From Candidatus Roizmanbacteria bacterium (GTDB lineage Bacteria > Patescibacteriota > Microgenomatia > UBA1406): a DNA stretch of 5,883 nucleotides. Shown here in pieces: positions 1-5,883 of the stretch; position 1 is the first letter of the stretch, and every line of letters begins with the position of its first letter. Below the pieces are notes generated by a model, which worked only from the letters and a program-made list of their open reading frames with translations, was not told the origin of the DNA and did no database searches. The DNA lies in contig JANLHK010000038.1 of NCBI GenBank assembly GCA_024653645.1, positions 1 through 5,883 of the forward strand, in the 5' to 3' direction. The position numbers were made by a program, and so were the translations under genes.

Positions 1-2427
1 GCACTTCCCGACGTCCGTGACGGACTGAAACCGGTACAACGCCGTATTTTGTATACGATGTTCCGCCTGGGACTGACTGCCGGTGCAAAGACCAGAAAAA
101 GCGCCACGGTAGTGGGTGAGGTATTGGGTAAATACCACCCCCATGGCGATGTGCCGGTCTATGAGGCCTTAGTGCGTATGGCGCAAACCTTCTCCATGCG
201 CTACCCACTGGTGCGTGGTCAAGGTAACTTTGGAAGCATTGATGGTGACCCACCGGCCGCTATGCGTTACACTGAGGCTAAACTTGAAAAGATAGCAGAA
301 GAAATTCTCATAGACTACGATAAAGAAACGGTTTTGTGGCGGGATAACTTTGACAGCACTCTGAAAGAACCCGAATATTTGCCCGGTGCGGTTCCCAACC
401 TGCTCCTCAATGGGGCGGAAGGGATTGCGGTTGGTATGGCCACCAAAATCCCCACCCATAATCTGGGCGAGTTAGTGGATGGCGTGCTGGCAACAGTTGA
501 TACGGCGGTATTTGATAATAAACTTCCCATTGAAGAGGCGCTGGCGTCCGTCACGTTCTCAACCACTATTGACGACCTGCTGCAGCATGTCAAAGGACCC
601 GACTTCCCAACCGGCGGTATTTTGTACAGCCAGGCAGACATCCGCGAGGCGTATGAGACCGGCCGTAAATCACTGGTGGTGCGCGGCGTTGCCGAAATTG
701 AAGAAAACAAAAAAGGACGAGAAGCCATCATTATCACTGAGTTGCCTTACCAGGTAAACAAGGCCTCGTTGGTTGCGCGCATTGCCGAGCTGGTTACTGA
801 GAAAAAACTGGTAGGGATCAGCGGGTTGCGTGACGAATCGGACCGCCGTGGTATTCGGGTCGTGGTTGAAATCAAAAAAGATGCTGTCGCCAAAAAAGTA
901 TTGAACAATTTGTATCTGAAAACGTCGCTACAAACCACGTTCCCCGTTAATATGGTGGCACTAGTTGACGGCATTCCGCAAACCCTGTCGCTGAAATCAA
1001 TTCTTGACTTATTCTTGCGTCACCGCGCCGACATGATTATTAAGAAAACAAAATATGAACTGAAAATAGCCAAGGCACGCGAACATATTCTTGAGGGCCT
1101 TATTATCGCCATTGATAATATAGATGAGATTGTTGACATCATTAAAAAATCCGCGTCTGAGGCAGTTGCCAAAACCAATCTTATCGCCCGTTTCAGCTTT
1201 TCAGAGATTCAGGCACAGGCGATCCTTGATATGCAGCTCAAACGCTTAACCGGCCTTGAAAAAGAAAAACTGCAGGCCGAGTTGGACGCCATCCGTGCTG
1301 AAATACAACGACTGATGAAAATTCTCTCCAGCCTCGCCAATGTATTTGCTGAGGTCAAAAAAAGCCTGGTGCGCATTAAGGAAAGCTACGCCGACAAGCG
1401 CCGAACCAAAATTATTAAAAACCGACCCGGAGAATTTTCAGATGAACAATTAATCGAAAACAAAGATATGTATGTCATTTTGACCCGCGATGGCTACATA
1501 AAGTCATTACCCAAAAATACCTTTACGGCACAAAACCGCGGAGGTAAGGGTGTGATGGGCATTACCACCAACGACGGCGACACGGTCAGCAAGGTCATTG
1601 CCTGCCAGACACACGACCATATTTTGCTCTTTAGCAATCGCGGCAAGGTGTACCAGATTAGGGTGTGGGACATTCCCGAAGCAAGTCGTCAGGCAAAAGG
1701 TAAAGCGGTGGTTAACCTCATACCGATTTCCAGTGAGGAAAAAGTAACCGCTGTGTATACCTATGACCCCGGTAATACCGCATCAGTAAAGGGATTATTA
1801 GTATTTTTTGCAACTAAGCAGGGCTATGTTAAAAAAACAGCACTATCGGAATACGTTAATATACGGGCCAGCGGACTGATTGCTATTAAGCTTGAGGCTG
1901 GTGACGAGCTTATTGGGGTAGGGTTTATTAAACCCAAATGGTACATATTCCTGGTAAGCGTATCGGGCAAAGCTATTCTGTTTCCCGAAGAAAATGTACG
2001 CGAAATGGGGCGCTCGGCACGGGGAGTCCGTGGAATTAGGATGAAAGAAAAAGATGAATTTATCACTACATTGAGCGTCGTACCCGCAGAACAAATTAAA
2101 ACCTGCCGTATGATTATCGTCACGCAACGCGGGTTAGGAAAAGGTGTCAAGATTTCCCAGTTCCGCATGCAAGGCAGAGGAGGGGTCGGAGTCAAGGCAG
2201 CCAACATTACGCCCAAGTCCGGTCCTATTATATTTTCTGATCTTATTGATGAAAAAAATCCTGTTGAACTACTGCTTACTTCGGCACAGGGCCAAGTAGT
2301 GCAGATTAAGTCAACTGCGGTACCGACATTATCACGTACCGCACAAGGAGTCATCATTATGCGTTTCTCAGAAAAAGGCGACCATATCGCATCAGCGACA
2401 ATCGTTGAAAAAGAACATGAAGCTTGA
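1..2427 (+). CDS. gyrA: DNA gyrase subunit A, 5'-truncated by the window edge
   Basis: Breakage-reunion subunit of gyrase, the ATP-driven type IIA topoisomerase that introduces negative supercoils; it works as A2B2 with GyrB. The frame is open from base 1 ([15 protein letters not shown]), which aligns with about residue 33 of E. coli GyrA, so some 30 N-terminal residues lie outside; 808 are present. In fragment numbering, the winged-helix and quinolone region has GKYHPHGD (43-50), [11 protein letters not shown] (73-83) and the catalytic Tyr90 in [10 protein letters not shown] (E. coli Tyr122), preceded by Arg89. Tower and coiled-coil domains follow, with [13 protein letters not shown] near 404-416. 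The C-terminal beta-pinwheel starts near 481 and has the GyrA box as QNRGGKG (511-517) plus later blade repeats such as [10 protein letters not shown]. The GyrA box argues for GyrA over ParC. Oddities: Val51 at the E. coli Ser83 position, about 17 extra residues near 169-187, and no acidic C-terminal tail. Stop is TGA; folD overlaps the end. Confidence 0.95.
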   Translation, partial: ALPDVRDGLKPVQRRILYTMFRLGLTAGAKTRKSATVVGEVLGKYHPHGDVPVYEALVRMAQTFSMRYPLVRGQGNFGSIDGDPPAAMRYTEAKLEKIAEEILIDYDKETVLWRDNFDSTLKEPEYLPGAVPNLLLNGAEGIAVGMATKIPTHNLGELVDGVLATVDTAVFDNKLPIEEALASVTFSTTIDDLLQHVKGPDFPTGGILYSQADIREAYETGRKSLVVRGVAEIEENKKGREAIIITELPYQVNKASLVARIAELVTEKKLVGISGLRDESDRRGIRVVVEIKKDAVAKKVLNNLYLKTSLQTTFPVNMVALVDGIPQTLSLKSILDLFLRHRADMIIKKTKYELKIAKAREHILEGLIIAIDNIDEIVDIIKKSASEAVAKTNLIARFSFSEIQAQAILDMQLKRLTGLEKEKLQAELDAIRAEIQRLMKILSSLANVFAEVKKSLVRIKESYADKRRTKIIKNRPGEFSDEQLIENKDMYVILTRDGYIKSLPKNTFTAQNRGGKGVMGITTNDGDTVSKVIACQTHDHILLFSNRGKVYQIRVWDIPEASRQAKGKAVVNLIPISSEEKVTAVYTYDPGNTASVKGLLVFFATKQGYVKKTALSEYVNIRASGLIAIKLEAGDELIGVGFIKPKWYIFLVSVSGKAILFPEENVREMGRSARGVRGIRMKEKDEFITTLSVVPAEQIKTCRMIIVTQRGLGKGVKISQFRMQGRGGVGVKAANITPKSGPIIFSDLIDEKNPVELLLTSAQGQVVQIKSTAVPTLSRTAQGVIIMRFSEKGDHIASATIVEKEHEA

Positions 2428-3289
2428 CTGTAAGTATATTACTTCACAGGTATTTGAACGTACGCAGGAACGCCTAAAAAGTGTTTACCGCAAAGACCAA
2501 CCGCCCACGGTTGCCTTGTTTTATGTCGGCGATGACCCCCATATCGAACGTTTTATTCGCCTGAAGCGAGAGGCTGCTCAACAGCTGGGTATTGTATTTG
2601 ATGTGATTCGCTTCCATAAAGCGCCCTTGTTTCAAACCTTTGCCTCAAAGCTCCGTGCCGTGGCACAGTCGCGCAATGTGCATGCCGTTATTATCCAACG
2701 CCCACTGCCTCCTGAGTTAAGCTCTGCGTCGCTTGAAAACTTTATTCCCTCAGTCAAAGAGGTTGAAGGACAAAAATACAAGTCACCGTACCTGCCGCCT
2801 ATTGGTAAGGCAACACTGTCGCTACTGAAATACACGTTCACCCATGACTGGCATGTCAAAAACAGTGATGGCGACTTTTTCAAAAAAACATTTAAAAAAC
2901 AATTCATTGTTATAGCTGGGAGAGGACCAACGAGTGGCCGCCCGATCGCGTCAACCTTGGTGCGCTACAAAATCCCTACGGTCATTACCCACAGCCAAAC
3001 GCCGTACCCTGAACTGTTTTATAAGCAGGCTGATGTGCTGATTACTACCACCGGCAGGCCTATTGTTCATGAGGGATGCATCAAGCAGGGAGCGCTCTTG
3101 ATGAATTTCGGCTACCGCTTTGAGGAAGGGAAAACCTATGGTGACTACCATGAGTGTGAGATTGAAAACAAAGCAGGCTACTATACTGCCGTCTCAGGCG
3201 GCACCGGCCCGCTGCACATCGCATTCCTCATGGAAAATATCGTGAGCGCGTATATCAATCAGGTTAAGAAGAAAACACGGGAAGATTAA
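2417..3289 (+). CDS. folD: FolD-like methylenetetrahydrofolate dehydrogenase/cyclohydrolase, divergent
   Basis: FolD is a cytosolic bifunctional enzyme that oxidises 5,10-methylene-THF with NADP+ and hydrolyses methenyl-THF to 10-formyl-THF, supplying purine and formyl-Met synthesis. Visible family landmarks from ATG 2417 (290 residues, normal length ~285): YVGDDP (36-41), catalytic Lys50 in FIRLK, Gln94 in IIQRPLP, KEVEG (114-118), Rossmann signature [21 protein letters not shown], and C-terminal [15 protein letters not shown]. Spacings between Lys50, Gln94 and Glu117 match E. coli Lys54, Gln98 and Asp121 exactly. Several normally fixed residues differ: Phe46 for Tyr50, KEVEG for KDVDG, QRPLP for QLPLP, no PCTP motif, and SGGTGP for PGGVGP, so one or both activities may be altered. 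ATG 2417 is chosen because MKLDCK matches the usual FolD beginning; TTG 2405 in frame is less likely. Either start overlaps gyrA. No clear Shine-Dalgarno is seen, so coupling to gyrA translation is likely. The TAA stop overlaps the convergent gene's stop. Confidence 0.85.
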   Translation: MKLDCKYITSQVFERTQERLKSVYRKDQPPTVALFYVGDDPHIERFIRLKREAAQQLGIVFDVIRFHKAPLFQTFASKLRAVAQSRNVHAVIIQRPLPPELSSASLENFIPSVKEVEGQKYKSPYLPPIGKATLSLLKYTFTHDWHVKNSDGDFFKKTFKKQFIVIAGRGPTSGRPIASTLVRYKIPTVITHSQTPYPELFYKQADVLITTTGRPIVHEGCIKQGALLMNFGYRFEEGKTYGDYHECEIENKAGYYTAVSGGTGPLHIAFLMENIVSAYINQVKKKTRED

Positions 3290-4650
3290 GAGGTGGCGTG
3301 CACCCGGTCATAAAATTCTTTCTTGATAACGTTTCGCTTTGACTCCCATACTGGCTCCCGCCTACAGAGATGTTGTTTATCGTCAGCGTTGGCCAGCAGC
3401 AGCTCTACAATAATTTCAAAGAATAACGTATTCTGTGACGCTTTAACCAATACGACATCACCTTCGCGCAACAGCGATTCTTTCACATACATGCCCGCAT
3501 GATAGCTATTGTCAAATATATTCATATGTTCTTTTTCAAAACCCAGTTCAAGCAGCCGTGGTCCTACATACGCTTTCATTGACGGCCCCACCAGTACTAC
3601 CTCCTTTATTTGTCTCTGTATAATCACATCAGCTAGGCGCTCATGTTCATCTTTGGTTTGTGCACCCAATTCACGCATATCACCCAGTACCGCAATCTTG
3701 CGTTTTCCCGGCATCGCCTCAAGCAACTCAAGCAAGCCCAACACTGCCTCAAGACTTGAGTTATATGATGAATCAATAACCATAGAATTATGCACGCCTT
3801 CAAAAACCGTACTCCGTCCTGGGGGGAGGTGAAACTCCTCCAGAACTTTTTGAATCATATCCTCTCCTATTTTGTAGTGATGAGCAATCACACAAATGGC
3901 CAGCAAGCTATAGGCAAATGTGCGCGGCACCACGGAGGGAACATCAAATGCAGTGACGCTCCCGTCATGCAGCTGTAGTTCTATCACCGTGCGCTTGCGC
4001 TTTACCTCCCATGACAGAATCTTCCACACCGGTGCGTGGATGCCGATGGGAATAAGGGTCGGAACTGCATGCTCGTGCATAATGGCGTTAATGGGTCCAC
4101 TGTCCTGGTTGTACACCATACAGAGCGCTGTTTGCATACTCGACAAAAGTAGGGTTGCGTATTCTGCAGCAACCGCATCAATTTCATCTCTGTATAATCC
4201 CTGTTTCACCAGTCGACTAAACTGTTCAGTATGAGTGGCAGAACTGCTGATCCAGACAATAGCCTGGGGCTTAATAAATCGTGTAAAAAATTCAATTTCT
4301 CCGGGCCTATCAGAATCCAATTCCACCACATACAGTTTTTCTGTTGGCGGATGGATCATGCGGCGCAGGCAAGCAAAGGGAGCCTGAAAAATCATTACTG
4401 CCATTTCCTTGTTGGAGTAATCATGAGCAGTGATTCCCAGTATGTTGAGTGGCACACCGAATGCGCTGTTGGCCTTTTTGCTAAACGCCACGGTATATGA
4501 TGTTGCTAAGACTTTTTGGAGCAGGTACAGCGTCGAGGTTTTTCCGGCAGAACCGGTCACGGCTATGATCGACGGATGCCAGCGCGCGAGCACCAGTCGG
4601 GCAAAGAAACGGTAATAGGACGCGACAAAAAAATAGAGTTGACTTTTCAT
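3286..4650 (-). CDS. Mur ligase family protein, MurF-like, Patescibacteria type
   Basis: ATP-dependent amide ligase of the Mur superfamily; the closest canonical member is MurF, which adds D-Ala-D-Ala to the UDP-MurNAc-tripeptide in the cytoplasm. From ATG 4650 (454 residues): P-loop TGSAGKTST (32-40, Lys37), N61 and GVPLNIL (65-71), Mg-site Glu110 in VVELD, His140 in ATHTEQF, NQD (181-183), PPGR (276-279), IDSSYN (292-297), VLGDMRELG (321-329), His336, and VKASQNT (402-408) where MurF has KGSR. All three Mur domains are therefore present. Differences from MurF: the lysine that is carbamylated in Mur ligases appears replaced by Tyr164 (AAEYATLL), the central-domain G-H-N motif is absent, and a 35-residue tail with LCRRE...W...K follows the last helix. 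These fit a divergent group I associate with Patescibacteria, so the substrate may not be exactly MurF's and I give no symbol. In-frame ATG 4668 would add six residues but overlaps a promoter-like sequence. No Shine-Dalgarno precedes either ATG. Confidence 0.82.
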   Translation of the reverse strand: MKSQLYFFVASYYRFFARLVLARWHPSIIAVTGSAGKTSTLYLLQKVLATSYTVAFSKKANSAFGVPLNILGITAHDYSNKEMAVMIFQAPFACLRRMIHPPTEKLYVVELDSDRPGEIEFFTRFIKPQAIVWISSSATHTEQFSRLVKQGLYRDEIDAVAAEYATLLLSSMQTALCMVYNQDSGPINAIMHEHAVPTLIPIGIHAPVWKILSWEVKRKRTVIELQLHDGSVTAFDVPSVVPRTFAYSLLAICVIAHHYKIGEDMIQKVLEEFHLPPGRSTVFEGVHNSMVIDSSYNSSLEAVLGLLELLEAMPGKRKIAVLGDMRELGAQTKDEHERLADVIIQRQIKEVVLVGPSMKAYVGPRLLELGFEKEHMNIFDNSYHAGMYVKESLLREGDVVLVKASQNTLFFEIIVELLLANADDKQHLCRREPVWESKRNVIKKEFYDRVHATS

Positions 4651-4658
4651 GTCAAGAA

Positions 4659-4688
4659 AGTATAGCATGAATAAAGTAGGCCGTTTAA
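4659..4688 (-). promoter_or_regulatory. Candidate extended -10 promoter for the Mur ligase gene
   Basis: On the - strand, TGCTATACT (4667 down to 4659) fits an extended -10 element (TGn followed by TATACT, 5 of 6 to TATAAT). A weak -35-like TTAAAC lies 18 bp upstream (4688-4683), which is tolerable for an extended -10 promoter. Transcription would begin near 4652, giving a leader of 0-2 bases before ATG 4650. This supports ATG 4650 over ATG 4668, whose own TG is part of the element. Assigned from sequence only. Confidence 0.45.
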
Positions 4689-4719
4689 GCGGCAGTAAAA
4701 GAGGTGAAAATCTGGCAAT

Positions 4720-4747
4720 AGAGTGTTTTTTGTGCTATTAGCACTCT
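4720..4747. repeat. Extra CIRCE half-site-like inverted repeats next to the operator
   Basis: Beside the CIRCE, GTGCTA (4732-4737) and TAGCAC (4739-4744) form a second, near-contiguous inverted repeat with a 1-bp centre that shares the left CIRCE arm. AGAGTG (4720-4725) is also complementary to CACTCT (4742-4747). In a - strand transcript the GAGTG arm could therefore pair with the upstream arm (9 bp, CIRCE hairpin) or a downstream arm (6 bp). The repeats are seen directly; any function as extra HrcA half-sites or alternative RNA folds is inference. Confidence 0.5.
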
Positions 4748-4764
4748 CGATGAATGAGTGCTAA
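4738..4764. promoter_or_regulatory. CIRCE operator (HrcA binding site)
   Basis: The sequence reads TTAGCACTC (4738-4746), a 9-bp spacer TCGATGAAT (4747-4755), then GAGTGCTAA (4756-4764). This is an exact match to the consensus CIRCE inverted repeat, including spacer length. CIRCE is bound by the repressor HrcA and normally controls groESL and hrcA-grpE-dnaK-dnaJ. Here the only gene it can precede is the Mur ligase on the - strand, whose chosen ATG is 87 bp away; on the + strand it faces into the antisense side of lepA. The site identity is seen directly; what it regulates, and whether this genome encodes HrcA, are not visible. Confidence 0.87.
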
Positions 4765-4779
4765 ATCTTCTTTTTTGCA

Positions 4780-4785
4780 CATATA
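4780..4785 (-). promoter_or_regulatory. Weak -10-like hexamer just upstream of the CIRCE
   Basis: TATATG on the - strand (4785 down to 4780) matches 4 of 6 positions of the -10 consensus and lies 15 bp before the CIRCE. Transcription from it would start just ahead of the operator, the usual arrangement for CIRCE-controlled genes. No recognisable -35 is found at 15-18 bp spacing, so support is weak. Confidence 0.2.
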
Positions 4786-4810
4786 CACTACTGGAAGGCT
4801 CTAAAACCCA

Positions 4811-5883
4811 CTATTTTTCCTGAAAGAGTTTCATGAAGGTTTCTTTTGGTATCGTTACCGTACCTACCTGTTTCATCAGCTTTTTTCCTTTTTTCTGCTT
4901 GTTCAGAAGTTTATCTTTGCGCGTCCGGTCGCCTCCGTACATGCCAGCCGTCACATCTTTGCGCAACGGGGAGATGCGTTCGCTGGCTATAATGCGGCCC
5001 TGATAGAACGCCTGTATACGAACCTCAAACTGCTGACGGGGAATCAGCTCACGGAGCCGGGAGGTAATAAACCGGGCCTTTTCTTCAGCGCGCTCCGCAA
5101 CCACAATTTCCGAAAACTCATCCACCACCGTTCCATTCAACAATATCTGCAAGCGCTCTGCTTTCACGACTCGATAATCAATCAATTCCCAGTCAATGCT
5201 GGCGTAGCCTGATGTGATGGTTTTCAGCCGATCAAAGAATGAAGTGATGATTTCAACTAGCGGCATCTCGTAGGAGATAACGACCTGTCGGGCGTTATCC
5301 ATACCCGTGAAAATTCCGCGCGAGTCATCACATAAACGCATCACGGCTCCCACATATTCAGGACGGGTAACCACCGTCAATTTAGCAACCGGCTCCAAAA
5401 ACGTATCACCCTCTTTCCGGTACTCGACCTGCGGTGGAGTCAGGATGATACTCTGTCCGAATTCTCGCTCCAGCCGCTCACGGGTAACATCGGCATGCAG
5501 CAATCCCAGAAACCCCACATGAAGACCCGCACCAAACGCATTGCTGCCAATCTGGCTATACTGCAGCGCGGCATCGTTCAGTGTTAGTTTATCCATGGCC
5601 TTTTTCAGCAGGGGGAAATCGTCAGGTTCAGTGGGAAACACCGAAGCAAATACCATCGGCTTTGATTCCTTGTAGCCGGGAATGGCGATGGGTTTGGATG
5701 CCTTTGCTCGAATGGTATCACCCACGCGAACGTCATGAATATCCTTCAGGCTGGTAACAATATAGCCAATTGATCCGGCGGTTAGTTCAGTCTGCTTGGT
5801 TAAGTCAGGCAAAAAGATACCCACCTCCTGGGCAGTAAAGGTACTATTGGTGGCAATGAGTCGAAACTCAGAACCGGCAGTGA
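4811..5883 (-). CDS. lepA: Elongation factor 4 (LepA), C-terminal part; N-terminus outside the window
   Basis: LepA/EF4 is a translational GTPase that binds ribosomes and affects initiation, ribosome assembly or stalled elongation. The frame is open to the right edge, giving 356 complete residues, about 60% of the usual ~600; the GTPase domain with its G motifs is off-window. Fragment residues 19-60 match the end of domain II (EVGIFLPDL, GSIGYIV, RVGDTI). About 75-153 is the EF-G III-like domain (LNDAAL, VGFLGLLH at 122-129, RERLEREFG, TPPQVEY). About 160-243 is the domain V equivalent (EYVGAVM, SYEMPLVEI, FFDRLKTITSGYASIDWE). The LepA-specific C-terminal domain follows (IPRQQFEV, LRKDVTAGMYGGD, TRKDKLLNKQKKGKKLMKQ, GTVTIPKETF), which separates it from EF-G, TypA and TetM. 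The end is intact, with TAG at 4811-4813. GTG at 5824 is internal, because conserved residues continue upstream of it. No convincing terminator follows, so read-through into the Mur ligase gene is possible. Confidence 0.97.
   Translation of the reverse strand, partial: TAGSEFRLIATNSTFTAQEVGIFLPDLTKQTELTAGSIGYIVTSLKDIHDVRVGDTIRAKASKPIAIPGYKESKPMVFASVFPTEPDDFPLLKKAMDKLTLNDAALQYSQIGSNAFGAGLHVGFLGLLHADVTRERLEREFGQSIILTPPQVEYRKEGDTFLEPVAKLTVVTRPEYVGAVMRLCDDSRGIFTGMDNARQVVISYEMPLVEIITSFFDRLKTITSGYASIDWELIDYRVVKAERLQILLNGTVVDEFSEIVVAERAEEKARFITSRLRELIPRQQFEVRIQAFYQGRIIASERISPLRKDVTAGMYGGDRTRKDKLLNKQKKGKKLMKQVGTVTIPKETFMKLFQEK

Noticed and set aside
1824..2357. 177-codon open frame on the - strand inside gyrA
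   Set aside because: It lies wholly within the conserved gyrase C-terminal domain, has no recognisable motif, and looks like a shadow frame.
2405..2416. TTG 2405 as folD start, adding MKKN
   Set aside because: No Shine-Dalgarno precedes it, and the FolD family beginning matches MKLDCK from ATG 2417.
1..2427. ParC (topoisomerase IV) as an alternative to GyrA
   Set aside because: An intact GyrA box (QNRGGKG) and the full set of pinwheel blade repeats favour GyrA.
3291..3304. GGTG-GCGTG-CACC hairpin at the convergent gene ends as a bidirectional terminator
   Set aside because: The 4-bp stem is too short and lacks T-runs on both sides.
3509..4615. Several + strand open frames of 60-107 codons across the Mur ligase gene
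   Set aside because: They are antisense to a gene with conserved motifs throughout, with low-complexity Ser/Arg-rich translations and no family features.
4651..4668. ATG 4668 (-) as Mur ligase start
   Set aside because: It adds only MLYFLD, has no Shine-Dalgarno and overlaps the extended -10. ATG 4650 is preferred but not proven.
4680..4693. GCCG-TTTAAG-CGGC hairpin as lepA terminator
   Set aside because: The stem is only 4 bp and no T-run follows on the - strand.
4738..4776. CIRCE arms followed by a T-rich tract read as a + strand intrinsic terminator
   Set aside because: No + strand gene ends nearby; the nearest, folD, stops 1.4 kb away. The sequence is an exact CIRCE with the correct spacer, so the operator reading is better supported.
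5822..5832. GTG 5824 (-) preceded by AGGAGG-like bases as a possible LepA start
   Set aside because: The frame stays open to the window edge, and the preceding residues continue into the LepA domain II motif EVGIF. It is an internal codon.

Overview
The window is an ordinary housekeeping segment with four protein genes: two on the + strand, then two on the - strand. Both outer genes run off the window edges. Protein content points to a member of the Patescibacteria (Candidate Phyla Radiation). The main clue is a Mur-ligase-family protein of a divergent type I associate with that group, with a VKASQNT C-terminal motif and a C-terminal LCRRE...W...K tail; FolD is also strongly divergent. This is judged from motifs, not a search. 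No in-frame UGA occurs in about 5.7 kb of coding sequence, so there is no sign of the UGA-glycine code of Gracilibacteria/SR1.

Layout. Positions 1-2427 (+) hold DNA gyrase subunit A without its first ~30 residues. folD (2417-3289, +) starts inside the gyrA 3' end and is probably translationally coupled to it. folD then runs head-on into a Mur ligase gene (3286-4650, -), and one TTAA palindrome supplies both stop codons. Upstream of the Mur ligase on the - strand is a 160-bp gap (4651-4810), followed by the C-terminal ~60% of lepA (elongation factor 4; 4811-5883, -), which continues past the right edge.

The most notable signal is in the gap. Positions 4738-4764 are an exact CIRCE element (TTAGCACTC-N9-GAGTGCTAA), the operator of the heat-shock repressor HrcA, flanked by extra half-site-like copies. 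It sits downstream of lepA and upstream of a Mur ligase rather than a chaperone gene. In Bacillus-type genomes lepA lies just upstream of the CIRCE-controlled hrcA-grpE-dnaK operon. The site could be a remnant of that order or a real extension of the HrcA regulon to an envelope-related gene. A separate extended -10 sequence (TGCTATACT) overlaps the first in-frame ATG of the Mur ligase and implies a near-leaderless transcript starting at the second ATG.

Other points are substitutions at key residues: Val at the quinolone-contact position of GyrA, Tyr-to-Phe and Asp-to-Glu changes in the FolD catalytic pocket, and apparent loss of the carbamylated lysine in the Mur ligase. I see no mobile element, CRISPR array, RNA gene or clearly new multi-gene system.
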